A stretch of DNA of 64,000 nt from NCBI GenBank assembly GCA_902801625.1, contig CADCJI010000013.1, positions 1-64,000 of the forward strand. Direction: 5' to 3'. Source of the stretch: an uncultured Bacteroidia bacterium. Its GTDB lineage: Bacteria > Bacteroidota > Bacteroidia > Bacteroidales > F082. Made by a program: the position numbers and the translations under genes. Positions 9,801-17,215 of this stretch are shown piece by piece (within the stretch, counting starts at the first letter, position 1; each line of letters opens with the position of its first letter). The notes beneath the pieces were generated by a model. It worked only from the letters and a program-made list of their open reading frames with translations, had not been told where the DNA came from and made no database searches.

Positions 9801-9907
9801 ACGAGGGCATAGATACCAAAGGCCACAATGACCGCCACGACCGCCCAGACAATCTTCTGGCGCAGTATGCTGCCGCTGATGATACCTCTTTCCTTCAACT
9901 TATTCAT
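6812..9907 (-). CDS. RND family efflux transporter permease
   Basis: 1031 residues, full length for an AcrB/HAE1-type inner-membrane pump. The first transmembrane helix is followed by the porter-domain start (FPAYTIRLGIVAGVYPGANSEEVEAQL). The proton-relay acidic pair is in GMIVDDSIINIDGYID, and further helices follow up to VMYWQIF. The ATG at 9907 was chosen; a GTG six bases upstream is an alternative. The RND class, with TolC behind and a membrane-fusion adaptor in front, points to drug, bile-type or metabolite export; the substrate cannot be read from sequence. Confidence 0.94.
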   Translation of the reverse strand: MNKLKERGIISGSILRQKIVWAVVAVIVAFGIYALVDMKKDEFPAYTIRLGIVAGVYPGANSEEVEAQLTKPLEQLLFEMPEVDRKNTYSVTKEGMCYIYTSLDESVKDKDIAWSKIWHKINESKALNFPAGVLAIAVIDDFGNTSSLLIAMESADKTYREMHDYTDDLTHRLRAIPEMGNVRVMGEQNEEIAVIIDKEKLSFYGISPNTLMLQYASQGLLTTTGTMQGDDFDQPLHIENPMVSEQELEEQIIYSDAAGNTIRLRDVATVERRMAESSKVVNFNGNDALIISVEMRKGYNIVAFGREVEKVLSKFKATLPDSVKLYRITDQPKVVQKSVSSFLRDLLISMIVVIVVMLLLFPFRTALIASSGLPICTAFSIGMMYLFGIELNTVTLAALIVVLGMIVDDSIINIDGYIDKLSQGYKPFDAAVSSARELFMPMFIATAAIACMFFPMTRIITGPLGEFVQLFPWTVAFSLMASLAYAMLVIPGLEIMFIKPEDKPRHNGFVRAQMRFFGFLQRIYDKMQSHCFKHPLFTIGMGVGSIVLGVLMFLALHVQMMPMAERDCFAVEIRLPEGSSLEATTKVSDSLQHLMLADKRVTSVTAFIGESAPRFHVTYSPSIPASNLSQLVVNTTSKKTTEALLKEWDDKYSYYFPEAYVRFRQLDYQAVSTPVEVYVYGDDYSKTAPVAQQIKDYMLTLDKELRWVHTDYDEQLSSVKVTMKPEECARLGLTKGFLSLDLASSLNGQPLTTVWEGSRGIPVRLYSQQNYDPNNYESVQNQLIPTMVPGTNVPLRQVADISPEWHPAQLVHRNGKNAITVAADMKFWKPQTVSMKKIQQYINTEITPNLPEGVSIEYGGLSSLNTSVIPQLLKSLIAAILVLLVFLVAYFKKLNLAILTLGSSALCMFGAFFGEWLFGLDFGMTSLLGIVSLIGIIMRNGIVMYEYAETLRTEEGMPTKEAAMKAGSRRMRPIFLTSATTALGVLPMIISRNPLWMPMGVVICFGVVLSMVIILAVMPVMYWQIFRKSKS

Positions 9908-9927
9908 TGTCACTTTTTTACTTTGTT

Positions 9928-10002
9928 GGCTTTTAGCTATTAGCCATTAGCTTTTAGCTTGGTAGCCAATAAGCTAATAGCTAAAAGCTAATGGCTAACG
10001 GC
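9928..10002. repeat. Inverted repeat, family C (AGCTAATGGC type)
   Basis: The spacer between the adaptor and permease genes is almost wholly an imperfect palindrome built from TAGCTATTAGCCATTAGC-like units and their complements. Related low-complexity palindromes lie at 15572-15643 and 19671-19768. The operon appears to be transcribed through it. Confidence 0.75.
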
Positions 10003-10021
10003 CTGCAGCCAAACACATTCA

Positions 10022-11074
10022 TCATTCCACATTCACTTTCATTCCTTCACTAACCTTCTGATATCCTTCCACGATGACAATGTCGCCACTATGCAAGCCT
10101 TCACTCACCACCACACCCGTGCCTGAATAGCCCGAGATGGTGATGCTCTGCCTCGTAGCGCGACCGTCTTTCGCTACCCACACGAACTTGCCGTCGTTAT
10201 TGATCAAGACCGCATTGGCCGGGACAACGATGCCATTGTCGACATCCGCACTCAACACCACTTTGGCAATCATGCCTGGAGTGAAAGCCTCATCTCTTTC
10301 ATCGATGAGCACTTTGACGGGATAGCTATGCGTAAGCAACGATGAAGTCATGTTCTTTTCGAGGATATGGCCTTTGCAACGGCGGTTGTCGAGGGCGGGG
10401 ATGAGGATTTGTGCCTCGTCGCCGATTTGCACCTTTGAGATTTCGTTCTCCGGCACGCTGATTTTCACCACCAAGCCCTCGGTGCTGATGATGCGCATGA
10501 TGGGTTTCAGCGGCGTGATGCTCTCGCCTTTCACGGCGCTCAGGTTGGTGATGGTGCCGTCGAAGGGGGCAGTGACGGTGTTGTCGGCCAGCATGGCATT
10601 GGCCAAGTCTAAGGCGGCTTGGGCTTTCTCAAGGTTGGCCACCATCTCGCGCCATTTGATTTCGGGGAGGCTGCCATTGTCGTGTACTTTCTTCAGGCGA
10701 TTGTAGGCATCTTGGGCTTGTTCAAGGGTGGCTTGTGCCGAACGTTGTGTGCTCTCCATCTGCGGGGAGGATACACGTGCCAGCACTTGTCCCTTCCGCA
10801 CTGTGCTGCCTTCTTTCACATTAAGCGACTGCAAAGTGCCGCCATATTTGAAACTGATGTCGACCGTGTTGCCTTCTTCAAGGTAGCCAGGATAGCTGTT
10901 GCGCACCAAGCCGCCCACGGTGTCGATACGCTGCACACCCACAGCGATGACGCGCTCCTCGGCGGGACCGCCAATGAGCTTCTCCTTGAGTTGCTGTGGG
11001 TCGGTTTCGCCGCAGCCTACCAGCAACAAGGGAAGGAGCCAAAGAATATGTTTTGTTTTCATTTTAGTATTCAT
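10022..11074 (-). CDS. RND efflux periplasmic adaptor (membrane fusion protein)
   Basis: 350 residues. A lipobox (LLLVGC, Cys21) anchors it to the inner membrane. The lipoyl-like half motifs (GGTLQSLNVKEGSTVRKGQVLARV and TAPFDGTITNLSAVKGESI) flank a helical hairpin at about 115-165. Beta-barrel and membrane-proximal domains follow (VVSEGLHSGDIVIVEGYQKVSEGMKV). It bridges the permease and TolC channel encoded downstream. An internal ATG at 11062 is an equally possible start. An intergenic hairpin lies just upstream. Confidence 0.93.
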   Translation of the reverse strand: MNTKMKTKHILWLLPLLLVGCGETDPQQLKEKLIGGPAEERVIAVGVQRIDTVGGLVRNSYPGYLEEGNTVDISFKYGGTLQSLNVKEGSTVRKGQVLARVSSPQMESTQRSAQATLEQAQDAYNRLKKVHDNGSLPEIKWREMVANLEKAQAALDLANAMLADNTVTAPFDGTITNLSAVKGESITPLKPIMRIISTEGLVVKISVPENEISKVQIGDEAQILIPALDNRRCKGHILEKNMTSSLLTHSYPVKVLIDERDEAFTPGMIAKVVLSADVDNGIVVPANAVLINNDGKFVWVAKDGRATRQSITISGYSGTGVVVSEGLHSGDIVIVEGYQKVSEGMKVNVE

Positions 11075-11081
11075 TTTAACT

Positions 11082-11157
11082 CAAGACTGCAAGACGCGGG
11101 ATAACTCCCCCTTGAAAGGGGGCAGGGGGGATTAAAACCCCGCGTCTCGCAGTCTTG
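11082..11157. repeat. Compound inverted repeat with CCCCCTTGAAAGGGGG core (family F)
   Basis: Arms reading CAAGACTGC.AGACGCGGG and the complement CCCGCGTCT.GCAGTCTTG enclose a C-run/G-run hairpin. It fills the gap between the lipoprotein gene and the efflux adaptor. The C/G-run core recurs at 56613-56656. Confidence 0.75.
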
Positions 11158-11163
11158 TTTCTA

Positions 11164-11670
11164 TTAATTCCTTATCGCCGCCATCCTAATACCATCGCCA
11201 TAAATCTTGAAACTGCGTTCGTTGGTCTCGGCTTCCCCTTCGTATGTCATGTTGAGAATGAGCGTGTTGTCCTCGTACATCTGTCCCTTGGCGCTGACGC
11301 GCAGGTCGTTTTTCAAAGTGAGCGAGTCGCCAGTGAAGAGCAGTGTGTTTTTCTTGAAGTCGCGGAGGAAGATGTTGTTGTCCTTGCAGAAGGCATGGGT
11401 GACCACGACCTCGCCGCCCATGGTGTTCATCACCACGAGCACACTGTCCTTGCCGTTGTCCAAGGCACTGATTTCCAACTGTCCGATTTCGTTGGGCAGG
11501 CTGACGGTGAAGGAGGCAGGCTCATCTTCAGCGTTGATTTCATCCAAGGTGACGCTGCCCGAGGTCTTGAAGCTGTAGTCGCCACGAAACAGCGGGGCAT
11601 TTTTCTTTTGGCACGAAGCCAAGGCCAGGAAGGCGCAAATGACAAATAATAAAGAGTGGATATTCTTCAT
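11164..11670 (-). CDS. Putative lipoprotein of unknown function
   Basis: 168 residues: a signal peptide with lipobox (ALASC, Cys20), then a predicted beta-rich domain of about 140 residues (FRGDYSFKTSGSVTLDEIN ... LNMTYEGEAETNERSFKIYG). No family recognised. The frame stays open 44 codons further upstream, but that extension encodes HCEERSSPG-type repeat read-through, so the ATG at 11670 is the real start. It lies upstream of the efflux operon on the same strand, separated by a hairpin. Confidence 0.7.
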   Translation of the reverse strand: MKNIHSLLFVICAFLALASCQKKNAPLFRGDYSFKTSGSVTLDEINAEDEPASFTVSLPNEIGQLEISALDNGKDSVLVVMNTMGGEVVVTHAFCKDNNIFLRDFKKNTLLFTGDSLTLKNDLRVSAKGQMYEDNTLILNMTYEGEAETNERSFKIYGDGIRMAAIRN

Positions 11671-11695
11671 TGTTGGATTGGATTGGTTTGTTCTT

Positions 11696-11789
11696 GACGC
11701 GCTTTGCGTCATTGCGAGGGAGGCACGACCGAAGCAATCCAGTACATGGCCTGGACTGCTTCGTTCCTCGCAGTGACGCGAAGCGACGC
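11696..11789. repeat. Dispersed inverted repeat, family A (GCGAGG..CGAAGCAATC)
   Basis: Two arms (CGCTTTGCGTCATTGCGAGG... and ...CCTCGCAGTGACGCGAAGCG) are separated by a short spacer. It lies just upstream of the lipoprotein start at 11670. Same family as 4526-4636 and 54751-54856. Confidence 0.85.
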
Positions 11790-11809
11790 ATTGTTTCTGC
11801 AAAAATAAT

Positions 11810-11840
11810 AAGAATCCCCGAAACGGATTCAGGGATTCTT
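11810..11840 (-). terminator. Hairpin terminator after the deiminase gene
   Basis: A perfect 9-bp stem AAGAATCCC/GGGATTCTT with a 13-base loop, followed on the minus strand by an ATTATTTTTG tail. It lies downstream of the deiminase stop. A family-B palindrome half (GACACGATTAATCGTGTC, 11855-11872) sits between them. Confidence 0.6.
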
Positions 11841-11882
11841 TGGTTTTTCAATAAGACACGATTAATCGTGTCCCTACAAGGT

Positions 11883-14186
11883 TTATCTCACCACCAATTT
11901 CTTGGTTACCACGGCACCATTCTGTTCAATGATGTTGACGAGATAGATGCCCTTGTTCCATTCGGCGGCATCGATGCTGACCACTTGGCCTTCGGCTTCG
12001 TGCACCTTCTGTCCAACGAGGTTATAGACCTCCACCTTGGCTACATTCGCGCCTTCCACGGTGAATTGGCCTATGGTCGGGTTGGGGTAGAGTTTGGTCT
12101 CGGCGGAGAGTTCGGTGACGCTCAAAAGGTCTTCGTTGATAGCGACACTATAAGTGCAGTCATTTTGATCGGTCTGAACCGTAAAGGTTGTGACTGCATA
12201 GCCTTTCACCATGGCATTGACATACACATCAAGGTAGAAATAATCCGCAGGTTCCACCATGTAAGGTAAGGTACCTTGAGGCTCAAAGCTCAAATAGTCT
12301 GTGCCGTTTTCGGTAACAGACAGCACCTTAACAGGAATCTGGCTACCAAAGAAACGATTTTGCATGCACGCTTGTTGGGGACTGTCGCCTGGGTCGTTGA
12401 ATTCCAAAACGGGCGCACCCACAATCACAAAACCACTGTCAAGGGATGTATTCAGCACCATACCCATCACAATTTTGTCGCCCAACGAGGTCCGAACTAG
12501 AATCTCGTAAGGGATGTAGGTGTCTTTTCCAGGTGCGGTTTGGAAATTTATGGTAACCACAAGCGTTTCTCCAGGTTGCAAGGTGTATGGGAAAGTGTTG
12601 TCCCAAAGATTGAAACTAGGTGCTTCAGGGTCCACATCGATAATGGTAACAGCTTCGTTTGTTTCATTGATGATATTAAACTGTCTATCTTGTCCCATTT
12701 GGGTGAACCACAGCGTATCGGGTGTAATCACCAATTCTCCCTGCGGGGTAGGAGGTTCATGCGCTTCCATGGTGAAATGGTGCGGGTCGAGGTCGGCGAA
12801 GACAGGCTGCGTGTAGCGGTGTCCCGATTCATCGGCACCAAACACATAGTAGTCAATCTCCGATTCGCCTTGGTAGCCTTTGATGTAGCCGACATATTCG
12901 TCGGGATTGCCCGTGGCAGTCATGTGAGCAGTATGGTAAGTGCCGCCGTCGATGCTGTAATAAACGAGGAGTGAGTCTTGTTTCAAATTCTGTCCGCTAT
13001 AGGCGATGAACTTGGAAACCACGGGGATGGAGTCCTGCCATTCCTGCTCGCCATGAAGCACGTCGCGGTGGTCGACAAAGAGCATGTGGAAGTCCATCAC
13101 GCCACGGGTACGGCAGTGCAGGGCATCGGTGTTCTCCCAACCGGTGTAAGTATTATTGGCCACGCCGACAATCTCATAGCCAGGCATGGCTTCTTGATAG
13201 ACTTGAAGAGCCTGCTGGTTGTAAGTATTGTTGGTGCCAATCGGCACATAGACGGTCTTGTTGAGAATGAGGCTGTTGGTGTAAGGAGCCAAAGTGTAGC
13301 CACCGGGTTCCTGCACACGATACACATGGTAAGGATAACCCCAGCAGCAGTTGGTGGTCGCGAAGTATTCGGCCACTTGTTCGTAATATTGATAGCGAGG
13401 ATTGCTTTGCGGCAGTTGCGCAATCAAGATCTTGTCGGGAGCGAGGTACTTGCCCCAACAGTCCACATGGGCGATGTAGTCGCCTTGCGGGTCAATGGTG
13501 ACATGATAGGGATTGATGCCCAAATAATCGTTCATCCTTTGACGGACAGTGGCCTCATTGATGCCATAGTCTTGCTGGTTTTCCTGAAACACAAGGTCGT
13601 CGCTCACGCCGTGGCCGCGACCATCTTCCATCATGTTGCCACCCGTGTGTTCCAGTCTCATTCCGTACATAGGAATCTGCCAGAAATTGGCGAACACTTG
13701 CGACATATTGTCATCATTGGGACGTGGACGGTTATAGATGTTGTCGACAATGGCGGGGTTGCGGTCTTCAAAGATGTACCAAGGACCGTAGTCGCGCACC
13801 CAATAGGAGTCGGACTGGGCGTTCACGAAAGTGACATTGCTCATGTTGACACCTGCATTTTGGAAAGTGCTTTGGGCTTGGCTTTGTTGCGAACCGCTAA
13901 CGATGCAATATACCATGCAGTTGTTCGATAGTTGCGCGACAAGACTCTCAGGGATACCCAAGGGATAGCGAATCATCACGCCCTGCATAGGTTCAAACTC
14001 AGCCACGAAACGCGGTGTGCCTGTCGGCGGGTCGGTCTCAACGAAAGTCATGCCACGAGATTTGTCGTGCATTTCCTCTTCAGAGAGGTAATGCCATCTC
14101 ATCCAATCAGGTTTCTTATTGTCTTGAGCCTGCATGGTAACGGCCATCAAGAGTAAAAGAGTGAAAATAGATAGTGCTTTTTTCAT
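11883..14186 (-). CDS. Secreted peptidylarginine deiminase (PPAD-like) with T9SS sorting domain
   Basis: 767 residues. The signal peptide is MKKALSIFTLLLLMAVTMQAQ. Residues about 55-375 form the PAD_porph/agmatine-deiminase pentein catalytic domain, followed by Ig-like beta modules (about 380-470 and 480-600) and a T9SS C-terminal domain (LYPNPTIGQFTVEG ... KKLVVR). Visible active-site residues are W129, D132 (YWVRDYGPW), R153 and R155 (YNRPRPND), H240 and D242 (AHVDCWGK), N304 and C358 (ALHCRTRG). These line up in order and spacing with W127, D130, R152, R154, H236, D238, N297 and C351 of P. gingivalis PPAD (numbers from memory). Paired arginines that bind a substrate C-terminal carboxylate distinguish PPAD from plain agmatine deiminases, so protein C-terminal citrullination at the cell surface is inferred. 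The start at 14186 is set by the signal peptide and by a -7 box at 14205-14212. Confidence 0.88.
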   Translation of the reverse strand: MKKALSIFTLLLLMAVTMQAQDNKKPDWMRWHYLSEEEMHDKSRGMTFVETDPPTGTPRFVAEFEPMQGVMIRYPLGIPESLVAQLSNNCMVYCIVSGSQQSQAQSTFQNAGVNMSNVTFVNAQSDSYWVRDYGPWYIFEDRNPAIVDNIYNRPRPNDDNMSQVFANFWQIPMYGMRLEHTGGNMMEDGRGHGVSDDLVFQENQQDYGINEATVRQRMNDYLGINPYHVTIDPQGDYIAHVDCWGKYLAPDKILIAQLPQSNPRYQYYEQVAEYFATTNCCWGYPYHVYRVQEPGGYTLAPYTNSLILNKTVYVPIGTNNTYNQQALQVYQEAMPGYEIVGVANNTYTGWENTDALHCRTRGVMDFHMLFVDHRDVLHGEQEWQDSIPVVSKFIAYSGQNLKQDSLLVYYSIDGGTYHTAHMTATGNPDEYVGYIKGYQGESEIDYYVFGADESGHRYTQPVFADLDPHHFTMEAHEPPTPQGELVITPDTLWFTQMGQDRQFNIINETNEAVTIIDVDPEAPSFNLWDNTFPYTLQPGETLVVTINFQTAPGKDTYIPYEILVRTSLGDKIVMGMVLNTSLDSGFVIVGAPVLEFNDPGDSPQQACMQNRFFGSQIPVKVLSVTENGTDYLSFEPQGTLPYMVEPADYFYLDVYVNAMVKGYAVTTFTVQTDQNDCTYSVAINEDLLSVTELSAETKLYPNPTIGQFTVEGANVAKVEVYNLVGQKVHEAEGQVVSIDAAEWNKGIYLVNIIEQNGAVVTKKLVVR

Positions 14187-14204
14187 AGGTCGAAAAATTT
14201 GCGG

Positions 14205-14237
14205 CAAAGATACTAATTTGGGATTGCCTACGGCAAG
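14205..14237 (-). promoter_or_regulatory. Promoter of the deiminase gene
   Basis: On the minus strand CTTG lies at 14237-14234, then a 21-base spacer, then TATCTTTG at 14212-14205, a near-exact Bacteroidota promoter. It gives a leader of roughly 15 bases. Confidence 0.6.
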
Positions 14238-14390
14238 AAATCTTTCAAAAATCAAATCACAATCTTTCAAAATCAGCTTTTTGATAGATTTCTTAAATAG
14301 AGGATTATGATTAGATTTAACTCCGTTGAAATCGAAGACTCGACGTTCATCAATACTGCGTATTTCTTCGCGAAGCGAATCCCCAAAAAA

Positions 14391-15566
14391 TCACATCAGC
14401 TTCTGATAGAATTGCCACCATTTGTCGGGCAACTCGTTGCGCATGGCTTGATCGTAGTCTTCTTTCGAGCAAGGAATGAAGTGATGGCGTTCATAACGCT
14501 GGTCATCGTTTTGCAGGAACGACATATCCATCCACCATTTGCCTGTGATCTTGTGGCAAAGGAAGACAACATCGTTCTGATTCTCACCAATTTGCACGAT
14601 GTAACGCTTGAAATCGTTGCTCCCAAAGGTAGGAATGTCATCCTGACGGCTCGAGAAGCCCTCAATGAAGTACCAAATCATCTCGGCGATGAGGTTGGCT
14701 GTGCGCGAGTTGATATCGTAGTGCGGGTTGTACTCAAAAAAACCGATAGATGAGAGCTTGTAGCTCAGTCCAGCATAGCGTGTCATACGGCAAGCCTCTT
14801 CGCCGTTGAAGCCGTTGGGCGACGCATTTTTCACGCCTGGCGCATCGGCGGCACGGATGGCTGCGATGTCAAAACTCAAGAGGTTGGCATTGCGGATGAG
14901 CGGCTCGGTTAGCTCCATGTTTTGTCGGATGCTCCCCAAACGATAGGCATCGAAAAGCAGCTGCTTCATCAACTCAATATTCTCCGTATCAACATAATAC
15001 GACTGGTATCCGATGTTGGTGAAATTGAACAGGAAATTGGGCTGATGCAGGATGATATGGCTCAAATAGGAATGCGAGTTAAGGGCTTCCTTGTCATTGC
15101 CAATGTCGAACATGGGGTCGATAGCGGCAATGTTGATGAGCTTGCCCGTGGGCTCATACACTTGGTACATCGTGTAGGTGAGGTCTTGTCCCGCCCCGAT
15201 AACGATAGGCACAATTTTATTTTTCAGCAGTTCGGTAAGGACTTGGTTGACGGCAAAATAGGTATCGTTCAACTCCTTCCCTATTTTGATGTCACCCAAG
15301 TCGATGATATGAAGCTGAGGCCAATGGTTAAAGAGTTGGTAGAGTGCCTTGCGGACATAGTCCACACCATCGGCACAGCCTTTGTTGTCGACCGCACCAC
15401 GTTCTTCCTTGACGCCGACAATGGCCAAATCCACACCTTCGAGGTCAGGGAAAGTGTCCTCGCTGCGGTAGATATTGATGCTCTCACCCAAGGTCTTCTT
15501 GCCTGGACGGTAGGCCTTGCTGAAATACTTCTCAGCAACAGGCTCAAGGAAAATGCTGATGTCCAT
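14391..15566 (-). CDS. Arginase-fold (ureohydrolase family) protein with missing metal ligands
   Basis: 391 residues of the arginase/agmatinase/formimidoylglutamase superfamily. The three metal-binding motifs are present as positions but altered: GGDHS is GAGQD, DAHxD is DPMFD, and SFDxDxxDPxxAPG is SFDIAAIRAADAPG. About half the manganese ligands are therefore gone, while the fold-defining SFD...APG is kept. The C-terminal 80 residues (QIGENQNDVVFLCHKITGKW...) form an extra domain. It lies 81 bases downstream of a deoxyhypusine-synthase-like gene on the same strand. It may be a non-hydrolytic binding protein or have a different chemistry; automatic labels as formimidoylglutamase would be doubtful. 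Confidence 0.75.
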   Translation of the reverse strand: MDISIFLEPVAEKYFSKAYRPGKKTLGESINIYRSEDTFPDLEGVDLAIVGVKEERGAVDNKGCADGVDYVRKALYQLFNHWPQLHIIDLGDIKIGKELNDTYFAVNQVLTELLKNKIVPIVIGAGQDLTYTMYQVYEPTGKLINIAAIDPMFDIGNDKEALNSHSYLSHIILHQPNFLFNFTNIGYQSYYVDTENIELMKQLLFDAYRLGSIRQNMELTEPLIRNANLLSFDIAAIRAADAPGVKNASPNGFNGEEACRMTRYAGLSYKLSSIGFFEYNPHYDINSRTANLIAEMIWYFIEGFSSRQDDIPTFGSNDFKRYIVQIGENQNDVVFLCHKITGKWWMDMSFLQNDDQRYERHHFIPCSKEDYDQAMRNELPDKWWQFYQKLM

Positions 15567-15571
15567 TCTTT

Positions 15572-15643
15572 TGGCTTATGGCCTATGACTATGGCCCATG
15601 GCCTGCGGCTGCACTGCCATAGGCCATGAGCCATAAGCCATAG
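15572..15643. repeat. Inverted repeat, family C (GGCTTATGGCC type)
   Basis: TGGCTTATGGCCTATGACT... is mirrored by ...CATAGGCCATGAGCCATAAGCCA around a short GC-rich centre. It occupies the whole spacer between the arginase-fold and deoxyhypusine-synthase-like genes. Confidence 0.75.
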
Positions 15644-15647
15644 TTAT

Positions 15648-16682
15648 TTAATGATACAACTTCTGCCAGTTCTTATACTCACGCTCTTGCCATGGTGCGT
15701 TGTGGTAGGCGTAGCTGACAATGGCGGGGATGACGGTGGTGCCTTCGGCATAGACCATCTGTTGGAGCTCTTCGCTCACCTTGCCCCATGAACCAGCCTC
15801 GAGCAATGTCGATGATGAGCAGGCACCATCGCGCACATCGGCCACAGTGATTTGGATGGCATATTTGTGCATGGGCACTTCATGACCCAAAATCTCAGCA
15901 CAAACGACGGTGTCCTGTGCGAAGTTCTTGGGTGTGCCGCCACCAACCATAAAGAGGCCTGATTGTGGGCTGTTCATCTTGATTTCCGTCAATTCAAGGA
16001 AGTCGGCCACCGAGTCAATGCTGACATAAGGCTTGCCGGCTTTCTTACGAAGCCACTGGTGCTTACCGATGCCGAAGCCAGCCGAGCTGTCGCTGAAAGC
16101 GGGGCAGAAGATCGGCACGCCGCATTCGTAGCAGGTCTGGATGAGGCTCTCTTTCTTTACGCCGTGACCGTTGGCCAGCCATTTGCCGACCTCATAGAGG
16201 AACTCGCGGCTGCTGTAGGGACGGCACTCCAGGGTGTCGGCCACATCGCAGGTGGCTTGGTCGCAAGCCTGCAGCTCTTCCTCATCGATGAAGGTATCAT
16301 AGATACGGTCGATATAGAGTTCACGCAGCTTAGTGTCGGGGATGACGTTTTCCTTCGTGCCGATGTAGTGCTTATAGCCTAGGGCTTCGAAGAGATCCAT
16401 GTCGATGATGCTGGCACCCGTGCTGACCACAGCGTCAACCATCTTGTTTCTGACCATCTCTACATACACCTGCATGCAGCCAGCGGCCGAAGTGGAACCG
16501 GCGATGGTGAGGATGTTGGTGCAGTCCTTCTCCGCAATCATCTGGCAGAGGATATCGGCGGCGCGGGCAGTGTCGCGCGAGGTGAACGACATCTTACGCA
16601 TGGCGTTGATGAGTTCGGTTGAGTCGTACTTCTTAATGTCGATATGTTCGACAACATCTTTCAGTAAGTCTTTTTTCTCCAT
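15648..16682 (-). CDS. Deoxyhypusine synthase-like protein
   Basis: 344 residues of the deoxyhypusine synthase superfamily. NAD-binding glycine stretches are visible (NILTIAGSTSAAG, GLFMVGGGTPKNF), and the catalytic lysine motif SWGK is present (Lys301). Bacteria lack eIF5A, so bacterial members probably act in polyamine or homospermidine-type aminobutyl transfer. The proximity to arginase-fold and deiminase genes suggests an arginine/polyamine theme, but no substrate can be read from the sequence. Confidence 0.88.
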   Translation of the reverse strand: MEKKDLLKDVVEHIDIKKYDSTELINAMRKMSFTSRDTARAADILCQMIAEKDCTNILTIAGSTSAAGCMQVYVEMVRNKMVDAVVSTGASIIDMDLFEALGYKHYIGTKENVIPDTKLRELYIDRIYDTFIDEEELQACDQATCDVADTLECRPYSSREFLYEVGKWLANGHGVKKESLIQTCYECGVPIFCPAFSDSSAGFGIGKHQWLRKKAGKPYVSIDSVADFLELTEIKMNSPQSGLFMVGGGTPKNFAQDTVVCAEILGHEVPMHKYAIQITVADVRDGACSSSTLLEAGSWGKVSEELQQMVYAEGTTVIPAIVSYAYHNAPWQEREYKNWQKLYH

Positions 16683-16722
16683 TTGAATTGTATTTTAGTT
16701 TTCTATATTTTAATAACTGTTC

Positions 16723-17007
16723 TTAGCTTGCCTCAGGCCATTCATCATCACAACACAATTCTAAGTTCCCAAAATACAAGGCATTTAACGGAAAGCTTAA
16801 ATCGGCATGTTTGCCCCAAATAAGGTTGCCATTGCGTAACCAAAATTTCTTGAACTCAGAAATCTTTTTATACTTATTGTATTGAGGGTGAGGATGCTTT
16901 TCGAAAAAACCACTAAAGTCAATGATTTGACTGCTACCATCACTGAACAGCAATGACAATACCAAACCATCAACATACTCCACACTATCTATACCGATTT
17001 GTTTCAT
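16723..17007 (-). CDS. DUF2442 domain protein
   Basis: 94 residues matching the DUF2442 pattern (VEYVDGLVLSLLFSDGSSQIIDFSG ... ISEFKKFWLRNGNLIWG). DUF2442 genes are typically paired with DUF4160 genes in toxin-antitoxin-like modules. Its ATG overlaps the stop of the short DUF4160 frame at 17004-17138 by 4 bases (ATGA). The two would be co-translated. Confidence 0.8.
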   Translation of the reverse strand: MKQIGIDSVEYVDGLVLSLLFSDGSSQIIDFSGFFEKHPHPQYNKYKKISEFKKFWLRNGNLIWGKHADLSFPLNALYFGNLELCCDDEWPEAS

Positions 17008-17138
17008 TTCAATTTGGTTTTAATGTCCGTACATCTTACCCACATTCTGTCTTGATGCTCTACATGTACATGAATTGGTTCATGTTCTTGGGAAAAGAAC
17101 GAGAATATGAATCCAAAATAAGTATAAATATCGGGCAT
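17004..17138 (-). CDS. Truncated DUF4160 domain protein (44 residues)
   Basis: The frame encodes MPDIYTYFGFIFSFF, then SQEHEPIHVHVEHQDRMW, ending ...TKLK. The opening and the H-E-P-x-H-x-H-V core are the DUF4160 signature. Typical family members are about 75-90 residues, so this copy has lost its C-terminal half or is a short variant. It is coupled by an ATGA overlap to the DUF2442 gene. I do not know which partner would be toxic. Confidence 0.6.
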   Translation of the reverse strand: MPDIYTYFGFIFSFFSQEHEPIHVHVEHQDRMWVRCTDIKTKLK

Positions 17139-17215
17139 CGTTTCCAAGATTTAGGTTTCTGACTGCAAAAATAACAAAAACCTTGAAACAAACCTCGTTT
17201 TTAGCCGCATCAATA

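Noticed and set aside
8900..9943. Long plus-strand open frame of 347 codons opposite the RND permease
   Set aside because: It lies entirely antisense to a full-length, well-conserved transporter and its residue composition (His/Val/Gly/Asp rich) is typical of an opposite-strand shadow.
12978..13931. Plus-strand open frame of 317 codons opposite the deiminase
   Set aside because: Antisense shadow of a gene with intact catalytic residues; no promoter, signal or family pattern.
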